From Desulfovibrio gilichinskyi (GTDB lineage Bacteria > Desulfobacterota > Desulfovibrionia > Desulfovibrionales > Desulfovibrionaceae): DNA of 64,000 nucleotides. The notes beneath the pieces were generated by a model. It worked only from the letters and a program-made list of their open reading frames with translations. It was not told the DNA's origin and made no database searches. The translations under genes were made by a program, and so were the position numbers. The stretch's first letter is position 1. The number at the start of each line of letters is the position of its first letter. This document shows positions 17,605-27,058 of the stretch, piece by piece. Location of the stretch: NCBI RefSeq assembly GCF_900177375.1, contig NZ_FWZU01000002.1, positions 682,001-746,000 of the forward strand, in the 5' to 3' direction.

Positions 17605-19341
17605 ATGAAAAAAAAGATTGCAAAAATAAATAGTACCGGTGCTGCCGCAATTGAGAAACTTTTAAGAGGTATGATAAAAGATACTGAGTGTGTCCAATGC
17701 CGGAAGGCATTGAAAGATCTTACGAGTCCTATTCTTTCAACTGTTTCCCAGATGTTTGGTGAACAGATGGATCTTGTGGACAGACTTACGGAGATCGGTC
17801 TGGCTCTTTCAGGAGAAACTCGGCTCGAACATCTCTTGGAGATGATTGTTGATGAAGCGCGTGTTCTGACAAAAGCAGACGCAGGCACTCTTTATATTGT
17901 AAACAAAGAAGCTCGAAAACTGGAATTTTCCATTATTCAAAATGACTCTATGAATGTGCGTATAGGTGGAGCCAGTACTAAAGAAACATCGCTGCCTCCT
18001 GTCCCTCTTTATACTCCAGACAATATTCCAAATAAATCTCACGTATCCGCCTATTGCGCTCTGACTGGAGAAACAGTCAATATTGCAGACGTTTATGAAG
18101 CTGAAGGCTTTGATTTTACCGGCCCTAGAAAGTATGATGAAACCACAGGTTACCGTTCAAAATCTATGCTTGTTCTGGCTCTTAAAAATCATGAGCAGGA
18201 TATAATCGGTGTACTTCAGCTTCTTAATGCGCTTGATGAGAATGGTGACGTTGTCGAATTTTCGACAGATGTCGTTGATATTGTCGGGTCACTTGCGTCG
18301 CAAGCGGCGATTGCCCTGACTAATGTCCAGCTGATCCAGGGCCTTAAAGATCTGCTCTATTCTGTTATCCAGAGTATTGCCGCGGCGATTGATGCAAAAT
18401 CAACTTATACCAACGGTCACATTGAACGGGTTGTGACTTTGACCATGATGATTGCTGACGCTGTTAACAAAACAACTGAAGGTAAGTTGGCAGATATACA
18501 ATTTTCCGCAGATGAGCTTGAAGAGTTGAAGCTTGCAGCATGGATGCACGATGTAGGTAAAATTTCTATTCCGGAACATGTAGTCGATAAATCAACTAAG
18601 CTTGAAACGATTTATGACCGGTCAGAACTTGTTGATAACCGGTTCAGATTAATTGCTGAGATTGTTAAAAACAGGAAACTCGGAGAAATCGTTAAGGTTT
18701 TGTCAGATCAGCCCGATCCTGATTTAATTCACGCTATTGAAGTAAAATATGCAGTTGAACTTGAACAGATTGAAAATGACAGAATATTTATCGCTTCCTG
18801 TAATATTCCTAAGGAGTTTATGACCGACGACCGGATTGAAAGGGTCCGCGAAATTGCCACACGCACTTATGAGAGCGGAGGCGAGACTTTCAATTGGCTA
18901 AGCGATGATGAGGTCACAAATCTGTGTATTCGCAAGGGAACATTGACTGATCGTGAACGCAAAATTATAGAAAGCCATGCGGCAATTACGCTTGAGATGC
19001 TTTCGAGACTTCCTTTCCCCAAAAGACTTTCACACGTTCCGGAGTACGCCGCCGCACATCATGAAAAACTTGACGGCTCCGGCTATCCGAAAGGTTTGAC
19101 TGCTGAAGATCTTTCATTGCAGGCACGAATCATGGCTGTCGCTGACATCTTTGAAGCTCTTACCGCTAAAGACAGGCCGTATAAGAAACCCATGAAGATT
19201 GCGCAAGCCATTAAAATTCTCGGTTTTATGGAGAAGGATAACCATATTGACCCCGATATTTACGGACTATTTCTAGATTCAGGTCTGTATATGGAATATG
19301 CAAAGGCTGAGCTTGATCCATCACAGTTTGAAGAGGATTAA
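17605..19341 (+). CDS. GAF domain / HD-GYP phosphodiesterase
   Basis: 578 residues, no membrane segment. An N-terminal part leads into a GAF sensor domain (about 70-240, with ADAGTLYIV). A C-terminal HD-GYP domain follows, with His315-Asp316 in WMHDVGK and the full motif HHEKLDGSGYP (485-495). All residues expected for c-di-GMP hydrolysis are there. Roughly 100 residues are inserted between the HD pair and the LTDRERKIIESH segment, much more than in ordinary HD-GYP proteins. It lies beside the pel locus, whose PelD binds c-di-GMP, so a link to exopolysaccharide control is plausible but inferred. Confidence 0.9.
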   Translation: MKKKIAKINSTGAAAIEKLLRGMIKDTECVQCRKALKDLTSPILSTVSQMFGEQMDLVDRLTEIGLALSGETRLEHLLEMIVDEARVLTKADAGTLYIVNKEARKLEFSIIQNDSMNVRIGGASTKETSLPPVPLYTPDNIPNKSHVSAYCALTGETVNIADVYEAEGFDFTGPRKYDETTGYRSKSMLVLALKNHEQDIIGVLQLLNALDENGDVVEFSTDVVDIVGSLASQAAIALTNVQLIQGLKDLLYSVIQSIAAAIDAKSTYTNGHIERVVTLTMMIADAVNKTTEGKLADIQFSADELEELKLAAWMHDVGKISIPEHVVDKSTKLETIYDRSELVDNRFRLIAEIVKNRKLGEIVKVLSDQPDPDLIHAIEVKYAVELEQIENDRIFIASCNIPKEFMTDDRIERVREIATRTYESGGETFNWLSDDEVTNLCIRKGTLTDRERKIIESHAAITLEMLSRLPFPKRLSHVPEYAAAHHEKLDGSGYPKGLTAEDLSLQARIMAVADIFEALTAKDRPYKKPMKIAQAIKILGFMEKDNHIDPDIYGLFLDSGLYMEYAKAELDPSQFEED

Positions 19342-19347
19342 GCCTGA

Positions 19348-20328
19348 TCACTGAGTGTTTTTTTCTCCTTTCTGATATTTATAGAAATCTGTCAGTTTAT
19401 CGAGCGCCGCATCCGGTGTTGACGCGTAAGGTATGACCGGAAAAGTCAGTTTGTTAATCTTTTTCAAATAATCAGTATATTGCGACTCTTTGATGTATTC
19501 AATATCAAAAATGGCTATTCCAGACTCAGAAAGCTCCTTTGCCAATTGCAAGCGATAGTTCTGATCTTCTTTGCTGAAAACATTTTCCAGCAGGCTTTCC
19601 AGTCCGACCATGTTTATTGTTTTGAAATATAAATCACGATAAACAGGGGAGCAGTCAGCAATGATTCCAAGACCGTTCTGCGGGCAGATAATAAAACTTT
19701 TACCAGATTTTGCGCGGCAGTAATCAGCAATTCTTTTTACCAGCTTAACCATATCATCTGCGGTTGCTTTTACATCAACTCCCTGTTCATGCCAGAACCA
19801 GTATGCATCAATAATATCTAGATAAACACCGTCAAAGCCAGCCTCCAAAATGCGGTCTAAATATGGGCGCAGTCCTGTTTCCCACCAGTCCTCACGCCAG
19901 TAGCGTACTTTGTAATTTTCAGGCCAGTCAGGATTTTCCGGACCCAGAAAGTTCGGAGGATTATCATTCCATTCTTTTTTCCAGTAGAATCTGTATTTTT
20001 CCGCTTCACCGATGGAAAAATAGCAGAGAACTGTTTTGTCGAATTTGTGCAGAACAGAAACATCTTCAGCAGTAAATCTTTTGTTGTCAGTTCCATCTGC
20101 TGAGTAATCCATAACGACTAATTCGTATGGAGATTCAGCCAGCATAGCAATCGATGGGCTTTGAAGCCAGAAGCACCAGCTTGAAATCTTTTTTTTAATT
20201 CTGTGAGTTGTTTCAGCCGGTTGAGTTTTCTGGGTGATTTCGGGCAGTTTCGTGGAACACGAAAACATGATAAAAGATATTGTTATCAAAAATAAATATT
20301 TAAATTTCAATATGTTAGTGTAGTACAT
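19348..20328 (-). CDS. Glycosidase-like lipoprotein (TM1410/GH114-type)
   Basis: 326 residues. The N-terminal signal ends in FIMFSC with lipidation at Cys24. The body is a TM1410-type barrel, the fold shared by endo-alpha-1,4-polygalactosaminidases and the PelA hydrolase: it contains WCFWLQSPS, VVMDYSADG, ILEAGFDGVYLDIIDAYWFW and FIICPQNG. The acidic pair in DGVYLDIID is where catalytic carboxylates are expected. It is transcribed away from pelC across a 426-base gap and converges with the HD-GYP gene. Pel is a galactosamine-rich polymer, so this may trim it at the cell surface; that is inference. Confidence 0.8.
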   Translation of the reverse strand: MYYTNILKFKYLFLITISFIMFSCSTKLPEITQKTQPAETTHRIKKKISSWCFWLQSPSIAMLAESPYELVVMDYSADGTDNKRFTAEDVSVLHKFDKTVLCYFSIGEAEKYRFYWKKEWNDNPPNFLGPENPDWPENYKVRYWREDWWETGLRPYLDRILEAGFDGVYLDIIDAYWFWHEQGVDVKATADDMVKLVKRIADYCRAKSGKSFIICPQNGLGIIADCSPVYRDLYFKTINMVGLESLLENVFSKEDQNYRLQLAKELSESGIAIFDIEYIKESQYTDYLKKINKLTFPVIPYASTPDAALDKLTDFYKYQKGEKNTQ

Positions 20329-20754
20329 ATAAGGATTCCTGAGTTTGGGATGAATTTATAATTGGTTCTTAAACGAAAATATATCATTTCACTGGAGGAA
20401 ATAGAAGTAAGTTCTCTGTTTGTCAGTAACTAGCTTAAAATTTTTAAAATTTCTTTTCAATATAATCATAACGGATTATGCTTACTGTAAAGGTGTCTCA
20501 TAGACTTTTGGCGATGTGATTACATGCTGATTATGCCGTTGTTAAAGTGGCTTTTTTGATTCGGTGACTAGCAGGTATGTGTAAAGCAATGTTTCATAAA
20601 TTGTTATATGTTGTTAAACCGTAACAGTTATCATGTATTCAAAGTTGTTTGGGGGATAATTTATAATTAAATTGTAAGTTAGCTTTATAACATATTTTAA
20701 TCTCATTAGAGGTTCTAAATACTTAACATTTGACATGGAGTCAGGAGGGGTAAA
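20329..20754. promoter_or_regulatory. Divergent control region before the pel operon
   Basis: 426 bases between the divergent glycosidase lipoprotein and pelC. It is AT-rich and must carry both promoters. I could not define a convincing -35/-10 pair; TTGTTA at about 20612 with TGTATT 17 bases later is weak. No ORF with a ribosome binding site was seen. The pelC end carries a strong AGGAGGGG site just before the GTG start. Confidence 0.45.
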
Positions 20755-21315
20755 GTGAAAAAGTGTTTATTTCCAGTGTTTTTTTTGGTCATAATTCTTG
20801 CAGGATGTTCCGGTTCTTACATGCAAGGATATACGCAGCCTCAAGGTATTGCCAGTGAAGCCCGCCATGCCGCAGTTCTTCCTTTAGTTAATTTAACAAC
20901 CACACCTAATGCCGGACGTATGGTCGGCGACTTGCTCGCAACCGAGCTTTATTCTTCCACTAAGTTTCAGCTGATGGAATCGACTGAAATGCTCAAACGA
21001 GTAAAGGGAGACAACGATGATCTGGAATTTGTCATGGAAGATGCTGTGGCCCAGAAGGTCGGAGTAAGTCTCGGCGTTGATACAATTATTTACGGCTCCG
21101 TTTCTGAATATCAGTACAAGCGCGGCGTAAATCAAAGCCCGACTGTCGGAATCAATTTGAGAATGATTGATGTTTCTTCCGGAAAAGTCCTTTGGGCTTC
21201 ATCTGTATCTAAAAGTGGAGGTTGCTTTTTCGGATGTACAGAATCTTTAAACAGCGTGGCTCAGGAAGCTTTGGCAGAAATGGTTGCTTCAATGACCGCT
21301 GTTCCTGCTCAATAG
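20755..21315 (+). CDS. pelC: PelC-like outer-membrane lipoprotein
   Basis: 186 residues from a GTG start behind AGGAGGGG. The lipoprotein signal ends VIILAGC with lipidation at Cys18. The core (AAVLPLVNLTTTPNAGRMVGDLLATELYS, then GVDTIIYGSVSEYQYK) is the CsgG/PelC-type fold. PelC makes a ring on the periplasmic face of the outer membrane that funnels Pel polymer to PelB. Here it is the first gene of the operon, where in Pseudomonas it is third. Identification rests on fold pattern plus the full pel context. Confidence 0.85.
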   Translation: MKKCLFPVFFLVIILAGCSGSYMQGYTQPQGIASEARHAAVLPLVNLTTTPNAGRMVGDLLATELYSSTKFQLMESTEMLKRVKGDNDDLEFVMEDAVAQKVGVSLGVDTIIYGSVSEYQYKRGVNQSPTVGINLRMIDVSSGKVLWASSVSKSGGCFFGCTESLNSVAQEALAEMVASMTAVPAQ

Positions 21316-21323
21316 TTTTTACA

Positions 21324-22154
21324 GTGGCTCTAATTTCATTTTCACTGCTTAGCAGCACTTTTGCATTTGGAAAAAGCAAAAATGAAGTGTCGACATGGTG
21401 CTGTTATTATGGACAGCAGGATAAGACTGAAGATTTAGCCCGGTTTGACCTTGCTGTTTTAGATGCTGGCGGCCAAAAGCCGGAACAGCTGCGTAAACGC
21501 AGAGTTAAATGTCTCGTTTATGTCAGTCTTGGTGAAGTGCATACGGACAGTCCTTATTACGCGCAGGCCGCAAAGCTTGGATTGCTGGTCAGATATAATG
21601 AAAACTGGGATTCTTGGGTGGTTGATATCCGCCGTCCCGAGTGGAAGAAGATGCTCTTTGAACAGATAATTCCAGATGCGCTTAAGAGTGGATATGACGG
21701 ACTTTTTTTCGATACTCTTGATTCTCCGATTGATATGCAGAGGCAGGACCCTGACACATATAAAGGTACTGAACGAAGCTGTGTTGAGTTGATTAAAGAC
21801 ATTAGAAATCATTACCCGAAGTTGTTTCTCTGTCAGAATCGTGGATTTGAAATTATTCAGAGAACTGCTCCGTATATTGATTATCTGTTAATCGAAGGTC
21901 TCAGCAGTTCTATGGATATTGCTACCGGAATCAGGAGTGATGTCTCTGATCAGGATCGTGAATTTCTAATTACCAAAGCGCAGTCAGCCATTAAAAAAAA
22001 TCGTAATCTTGTGGTTCTCAGTTTGGATTATGCTTTGCCGGATGATAAGCAGGAAATTGACAAAGCTTATAAATTTTCACGAAAACAGGGGTTTGTTCCG
22101 TATGTCAGCACTCCAGAACTCCATCAGGTTAATACCTATGCGCCTGCTCCTTAG
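21324..22154 (+). CDS. pelA: PelA hydrolase-domain protein (split PelA, N-terminal part)
   Basis: About 276 residues. I choose the GTG at 21324 because it gives a clean signal peptide (VALISFSLLSSTFAFG) just after the pelC stop; the frame is open further upstream but overlaps pelC, and no clear ribosome site decides it. The body is a TM1410-like glycosidase: STWCCYYGQQ, VLDAGGQ, VYVSLGEV and YDGLFFDTLD (about 124-133). It corresponds to the hydrolase domain of Pseudomonas PelA, which is fused there to the deacetylase. Here the deacetylase is the next gene, overlapping by 17 bases. It is probably periplasmic. Confidence 0.8.
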   Translation: MALISFSLLSSTFAFGKSKNEVSTWCCYYGQQDKTEDLARFDLAVLDAGGQKPEQLRKRRVKCLVYVSLGEVHTDSPYYAQAAKLGLLVRYNENWDSWVVDIRRPEWKKMLFEQIIPDALKSGYDGLFFDTLDSPIDMQRQDPDTYKGTERSCVELIKDIRNHYPKLFLCQNRGFEIIQRTAPYIDYLLIEGLSSSMDIATGIRSDVSDQDREFLITKAQSAIKKNRNLVVLSLDYALPDDKQEIDKAYKFSRKQGFVPYVSTPELHQVNTYAPAP

Positions 22155-24222
22155 TTTTATTATTTTTATTCTTTCTTTTTCTACCGCAGTTCCAATGAGC
22201 TACGGAGCGCAACTGAAGCGTAAAGTCATGGTCCTCTATAACAGTGCCGAAAAGCAAAATGCTCAGGGAAACCTTTTTGTAGAAGGGTTTGCCATGCCGC
22301 TAAATTATTTGGGGATTTTATATGAAGTGCGTGATGTAAATAAACGGCCTCTTCCTGATGCAAAGCAGATGGAGCAGTGCATTGGGATTTTTACAACATT
22401 TGCTGATGAGTTTATGGAAAAACCGGAAGACTATCTGAAATGGCTTATCAACCAACAGGAAAACGGCCGGAAAGTCATTATTGCAGGCAGTTTCGGAGCC
22501 CGTCAGAATCTTAATAATGACGCGGTAGATCCTGCTCTGGTTAAACGAGTTTATTCGAATTTAGGTTTTTCATGGCAGGGTAACGCAACAAATAACAGTG
22601 TTCGCCTTGTATACGATAATATCGACCCAAAAGAGATGAACTTTGAGCGCAATCTTCCTTTGTTTCCACCTAGATATGCTCAGATTATCGCCGTTGATGA
22701 CCATGTTAAGCCGTGGGTAACAGTAAAAATTAAAGATAATCCAAATTCTTCAGGTGTTGCAGTTGCTGCCGGGCCGAAGGGAGGAATTGCGCTTGATGGT
22801 TATATGCGGTGGCAGGATCCTGTAACTTTTATTGAGCAGTGGTATCTCAATCCTTTTGATTTTTTACAGCAATCTTTGAATTTGAAAGGGATACCGGCTC
22901 TCACTCCGACAACGCTTAATGGATTAAGAGTAGCTTTTGCTCATATAGATGGTGACGGTTTTGCCGGTTATACTGAAATAGATAAAAATAAAAATTGCGC
23001 AGAAATCTTGATGGAACGCATTTTTTCCCGTTATGATTTCCCTAATTCTGCATCGGTAATTGCCGGAGAAATTGATCCGGATGTAAAAGGAAGCCCTGCT
23101 AACGTGCTTCTTGCACGGACTTTGTTTGAAATGAAAAATATCGAGCCTGCATCACACTCGTATACTCACCCTTTTGCCTGGAATAAAAAACTTAGAGAGT
23201 CACCCGAGTATAAAGATGAATTTGTTGTGGGGCAATACGAGAAAGCCGGTTATAAGTTTAATGCTACATATGAAATTGTTGATTCATGCAAATATATTTC
23301 TACTGATTTAACTCCGCCTGATCATCCCTGCAAAACTCTCTTCTGGTCCGGAATGTGCGATCCGGTAGGTAGTCAGGCTGAAATTGTCAAGAAGGCCGGA
23401 CTGCTGAATTTAAATGGCGGTGATACTATTTTTGATGCCAGCCACAATTCCTATTTTGGAGTATCTCCGCTTTACAAGCCTCTTGGTGAACAAAGCCAGA
23501 TTTATACCGGACAGGCAAATGAAAATATTCTGACTAATTTGTGGGCCGGACCTTATTTCGGTTTTCGCAATATAGTGGAAACCATGAAGCGGACAGGGAC
23601 ACCGCGTAGAGTCATGCCGATCGATATTTATTACCATTTTTACAGCGGTGAAAAATTTGCTTCGCTCAAAGCCTTGGAAGACGTTTATGATTGGGTTGTA
23701 TCTCAGAACTGCGCCAAGGTTTACGCCTCTGCCTACATCAAAATGGTTAACGGGTATTTATCCGGTAAAATAGATATTATTGATGCCGATCATTTCGTTA
23801 TATCAGATTATGATGATTGCCTTTCGCTCCGGCTGGACGGGGCTGATAAAGTCCCTGACTTAGCAAATTGTAAAAATATTATCGGCTATGACATAGAACC
23901 GGAAGGTATTTTTGTGCATTTGAACCCCGGAACCGGCAAGGCTGAACTTGTCTTATCCTCAAATATTAAAGTTAATGACGGGGTTGCGTATATTAAAAGC
24001 GGCTCAGGTTGGATAAAAGATTTTAAGCGTTCAGAGCGGGGCGTAAGATTTATTTTTGAATGTTTTAATAAAGGTAAAATTGTCGTTGCCGGTCTGAAAC
24101 CTGATCATAAATTTAAGATTGTCGGTAATAATTTCTCTGCAATGGAAGTGACCAGCAGCAACAGGGGAGAGGTTCTTTTACAGGATGTAACGTCTGGACC
24201 GTTGGAGATTTCGCTGATTTGA
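22138..24222 (+). CDS. pelA: PelA deacetylase-domain protein (split PelA, C-terminal part)
   Basis: 694 residues from the ATG at 22138, which gives a signal peptide (MRLLLSFIIFILSFSTAVPMSYGA); an ATG 36 bases upstream is an alternative. The middle holds a NodB-like deacetylase: Asp271 and Asp273 in AHIDGDGF, and the zinc pair His340/His344 in SHSYTHPF. The first ~200 residues resemble the reductase-like segment of PelA, and the C-terminus is beta-rich. It is expected to deacetylate the Pel polymer in the periplasm. The N-terminal hydrolase of classical PelA is supplied by the preceding gene. Confidence 0.88.
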   Translation: MRLLLSFIIFILSFSTAVPMSYGAQLKRKVMVLYNSAEKQNAQGNLFVEGFAMPLNYLGILYEVRDVNKRPLPDAKQMEQCIGIFTTFADEFMEKPEDYLKWLINQQENGRKVIIAGSFGARQNLNNDAVDPALVKRVYSNLGFSWQGNATNNSVRLVYDNIDPKEMNFERNLPLFPPRYAQIIAVDDHVKPWVTVKIKDNPNSSGVAVAAGPKGGIALDGYMRWQDPVTFIEQWYLNPFDFLQQSLNLKGIPALTPTTLNGLRVAFAHIDGDGFAGYTEIDKNKNCAEILMERIFSRYDFPNSASVIAGEIDPDVKGSPANVLLARTLFEMKNIEPASHSYTHPFAWNKKLRESPEYKDEFVVGQYEKAGYKFNATYEIVDSCKYISTDLTPPDHPCKTLFWSGMCDPVGSQAEIVKKAGLLNLNGGDTIFDASHNSYFGVSPLYKPLGEQSQIYTGQANENILTNLWAGPYFGFRNIVETMKRTGTPRRVMPIDIYYHFYSGEKFASLKALEDVYDWVVSQNCAKVYASAYIKMVNGYLSGKIDIIDADHFVISDYDDCLSLRLDGADKVPDLANCKNIIGYDIEPEGIFVHLNPGTGKAELVLSSNIKVNDGVAYIKSGSGWIKDFKRSERGVRFIFECFNKGKIVVAGLKPDHKFKIVGNNFSAMEVTSSNRGEVLLQDVTSGPLEISLI

Positions 24223-27056
24223 ACATCAAGTTATGGCGAATACTTTTATTTGTGCTCGTATTTGTCGGAGCCACCTATCTTATCTACCCTTTCCCGAAGG
24301 ATATGGTTCCGCTGTATCTTAAAAACGGTGATATTGCGAAGGCTACCGATATAATTTCGACACTTCTGGATGAAAATCCGGACGATCTGCAACTGCTTGA
24401 TTTGGGGGCGGATGTTTATCTTCTTCGCGGTATGCCGGAGAAGGCTATCGCAAGTTTAAAGCGTATCCTTGATTTTGAACCTGAGGATATCTCTATCCTT
24501 GAAAAGCTTGTTAAGTGTTACGAGTGGAATGTTATGCCACTTGATGCTTTGCAAACATGGGAACGCATTGCACTGTTAAGCCCTAAAAGGGAAAAGCCGT
24601 TAGAAAAAATGGTTATGTATTATCGTTTTTATAACTTGGTGCATAAAGAAGTTTCGGCGATTATAAAGCTAAATAATTTACAGACAGCTGAAGAAATTTC
24701 AGATGCTTTTAAGACAGGAATAAACCTTGAAGTTTCCCGTATTGCAAAAGAATATGATGCTAAAAAAGATGATCCTTATCTTGATTACCTCATAAGGCAT
24801 ATTTATATCGTAGGAGAGCAGTACCGAGTAGATTTGGAAAATAGTGAAAAAATCAACTACTTAGATTATGTTACATATGCATGTGAATATTATGTTCAGG
24901 TTGGACGAGTTGAAGAAGCCGCAGCATTTGCTTCTTACATGGATAAAAAAACAGGCAATGGAATAGAAAGTCGTATTCAACTTGTTAAAGTCCTTGGGTG
25001 GTCGCAGCAAAATGCTGCCGCTTTAGATCTGGCAGAACAACTTTATAAACTTAAACCTGATAATATTGCGCTGCTGACTGAAATGTCATGGCTGGCGCAG
25101 AGTTTAAAACGAAATGATCTCGCTGAATTGTCATTGCAAAAATTAGTGCGTCTTGAACCTGATAATACAAAGCACCGCGAAGACCTCGGAAATATGTATA
25201 TTGATGAGGGTAAATTCAGTCAGGCTGTCGCGATTTTTAGAGATTTGGCTCAGAAGTTCAGTAAGTTAATAACGTATGCTCACAGCATGCTACGGGCAGC
25301 CTTATATAGCTCTGATCCTCAGCTTATGGAAAAAGTTGTTGCTGAAACAGAGCATCTCGATATTACTGATCCAGAGTACCAAAGGACTAAAGCGGAACTT
25401 TTTCTTGCTCTCAATCGTCCGCGCGATGCATATGCCTTGTTGCGGGTCGTGGCTGAGGGGCCGGATGGTCAGCTGGATGACTTTGTCAGACTGCTGGACG
25501 CAGCCGGAGCAACAGGGGATGCCAAGCTTGTTGCCGACACCGTCGATTTGGTTTTGCGTTTTGCACCTGATGACAGTTCCCTTATGCGTCAAGGTGCTGA
25601 AGCTTGGTTAAATGCCGGTAATCCTGAAAAATCTTATCAGCTGTATCGTCAGGTTGTAAGTAAAGAAGGGCAGGAAAAAGATGTTATCGGAATGCTGCTG
25701 GCTGCTTCTGAAACTCAAAGTCTTAAAACTGCAAAACAGGCCGCGGAATACGCTGTTAAAGTTTTACCTGATAATTTAAAAGTTCTGTCGCAAGCCGGAG
25801 AAATAATGCTTTGGCTTAACTCTCCGGTTGATGGTTATCCTTATTTCAAGAAGGCGGCTGTTTTGACAAGCGGTGATAAAGAAACCGTTATGAAACTTAT
25901 GCAGGTTGCTTCTTATACTGCAGATAGCAAAATTTTTAGAGACGCAGCGACGGTTGCCGTAAAACTGCGGCCTTCTGATGAACAGGTTGCAATGCTCGCC
26001 GCAGGAGTATGGGCTGCTGCCGGAGATACGAAAAAGGCTGCACAGCTTATAGCCAGTTTTGCAGGCAGGCAGGGTGAAACATATGAAATGCTCATGCAGT
26101 GGGCAGAATTTGCAGATCAGTCAGGGCTTACTGAAGAAGCATATAGACTCTATGAGCAGATTTATTCACTGAATTCCAGCGATAAGAAAGTACGAGCAAA
26201 TTTAGCAAGGCTTGCAGGATGGACAAATCGTCCCAAGGTTTCAGCGAAGCTTTTCGGAGAAATGTCTGATGAACAACCGGATAGTTTCTCTTTGGCACTG
26301 CAGGCGGCAAAAGGTTATTCTGACGCTGCCGAGTATACCGATGCTGTCAGGTATTACGAAAGAGCTTTGTCATTTAAAAGTGGCGATACTGACTTGAAGC
26401 TGGAACTTGCGCGCAATTACGGCTTTGCAGGGATGAACGATAAGCGGATTATCTTGCTGCAAGAACTTAATGCGCAGGGAGTACTTCCGCAGGTGGAAAA
26501 AATAGAGCTGGCCAGAGCGTATCTTGATGATAAAAATCCGCAGAAAGCTCTTGAGATTCTTGAACCGTACGTGACTTTAAAAATTCTGCCGAGGTTTGAA
26601 GGCTTTTTGCTTGCTTCCGCTTACGATCAGGCTGGACGCAGGCAGGATGCTTCTGAAATTTATAAAAAGCTCGGCCTTGAGTATGGTAACGATGGTGTCT
26701 TCATGGCCCGCCTTGGAGCCGAGGCCCTTTTTAATAATCACGCAGATGATGCTTTTTCTTTGTTTGAATCTGCCCTCAAGGTGGATAAAAAGAATCAGAC
26801 TGCTTTAAAAGGGATAGCTATGATTTATGCTCAGCGGAATGAGTATAAAAAGGCTGCTGCTAATTTCAGAGCATACAGCAGAATTGTACCGGATGATGCG
26901 GATGCCAGATTCCAGCTTGGGGAAGTTTATATGCAGACGGGCCGTGAAGGTGAAGCCCTGAGAGAGTTTAAAGCGGCAAAAAGAATTTTGAAGCGGCAGG
27001 GCATTAATGAGAAATCAATTTTCAGCCAGGCTGACAAGGTCATTGGGAAGGAATAA
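24219..27056 (+). CDS. pelB: PelB-like TPR protein (split PelB, N-terminal part)
   Basis: 945 residues from a TTG start that overlaps the previous stop (TTGA), with GGAG ten bases upstream. One membrane segment (about 6-22) is followed by a long array of TPR-like helical repeats to the end (for example PEKAIASLKRILDFEPEDISIL). It corresponds to the periplasmic TPR scaffold of Pseudomonas PelB, which binds PelA and guides polymer to the pore. The outer-membrane barrel is encoded separately by the next gene. There is no catalytic motif. Confidence 0.88.
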   Translation: MNIKLWRILLFVLVFVGATYLIYPFPKDMVPLYLKNGDIAKATDIISTLLDENPDDLQLLDLGADVYLLRGMPEKAIASLKRILDFEPEDISILEKLVKCYEWNVMPLDALQTWERIALLSPKREKPLEKMVMYYRFYNLVHKEVSAIIKLNNLQTAEEISDAFKTGINLEVSRIAKEYDAKKDDPYLDYLIRHIYIVGEQYRVDLENSEKINYLDYVTYACEYYVQVGRVEEAAAFASYMDKKTGNGIESRIQLVKVLGWSQQNAAALDLAEQLYKLKPDNIALLTEMSWLAQSLKRNDLAELSLQKLVRLEPDNTKHREDLGNMYIDEGKFSQAVAIFRDLAQKFSKLITYAHSMLRAALYSSDPQLMEKVVAETEHLDITDPEYQRTKAELFLALNRPRDAYALLRVVAEGPDGQLDDFVRLLDAAGATGDAKLVADTVDLVLRFAPDDSSLMRQGAEAWLNAGNPEKSYQLYRQVVSKEGQEKDVIGMLLAASETQSLKTAKQAAEYAVKVLPDNLKVLSQAGEIMLWLNSPVDGYPYFKKAAVLTSGDKETVMKLMQVASYTADSKIFRDAATVAVKLRPSDEQVAMLAAGVWAAAGDTKKAAQLIASFAGRQGETYEMLMQWAEFADQSGLTEEAYRLYEQIYSLNSSDKKVRANLARLAGWTNRPKVSAKLFGEMSDEQPDSFSLALQAAKGYSDAAEYTDAVRYYERALSFKSGDTDLKLELARNYGFAGMNDKRIILLQELNAQGVLPQVEKIELARAYLDDKNPQKALEILEPYVTLKILPRFEGFLLASAYDQAGRRQDASEIYKKLGLEYGNDGVFMARLGAEALFNNHADDAFSLFESALKVDKKNQTALKGIAMIYAQRNEYKKAAANFRAYSRIVPDDADARFQLGEVYMQTGREGEALREFKAAKRILKRQGINEKSIFSQADKVIGKE

Positions 27057-27058
27057 TT

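Noticed and set aside
20508-20524. Sigma-54-like motif TTGGCGATGTGATTACA before pelC
   Set aside because: The -24 part fits only partly and the invariant GC at -12 is missing.
22000-22154. Frameshift as the reason for two PelA halves
   Set aside because: The second half has its own signal peptide starting 17 bases before the first half stops, and pelB is split in the same way, so a designed split is more likely.
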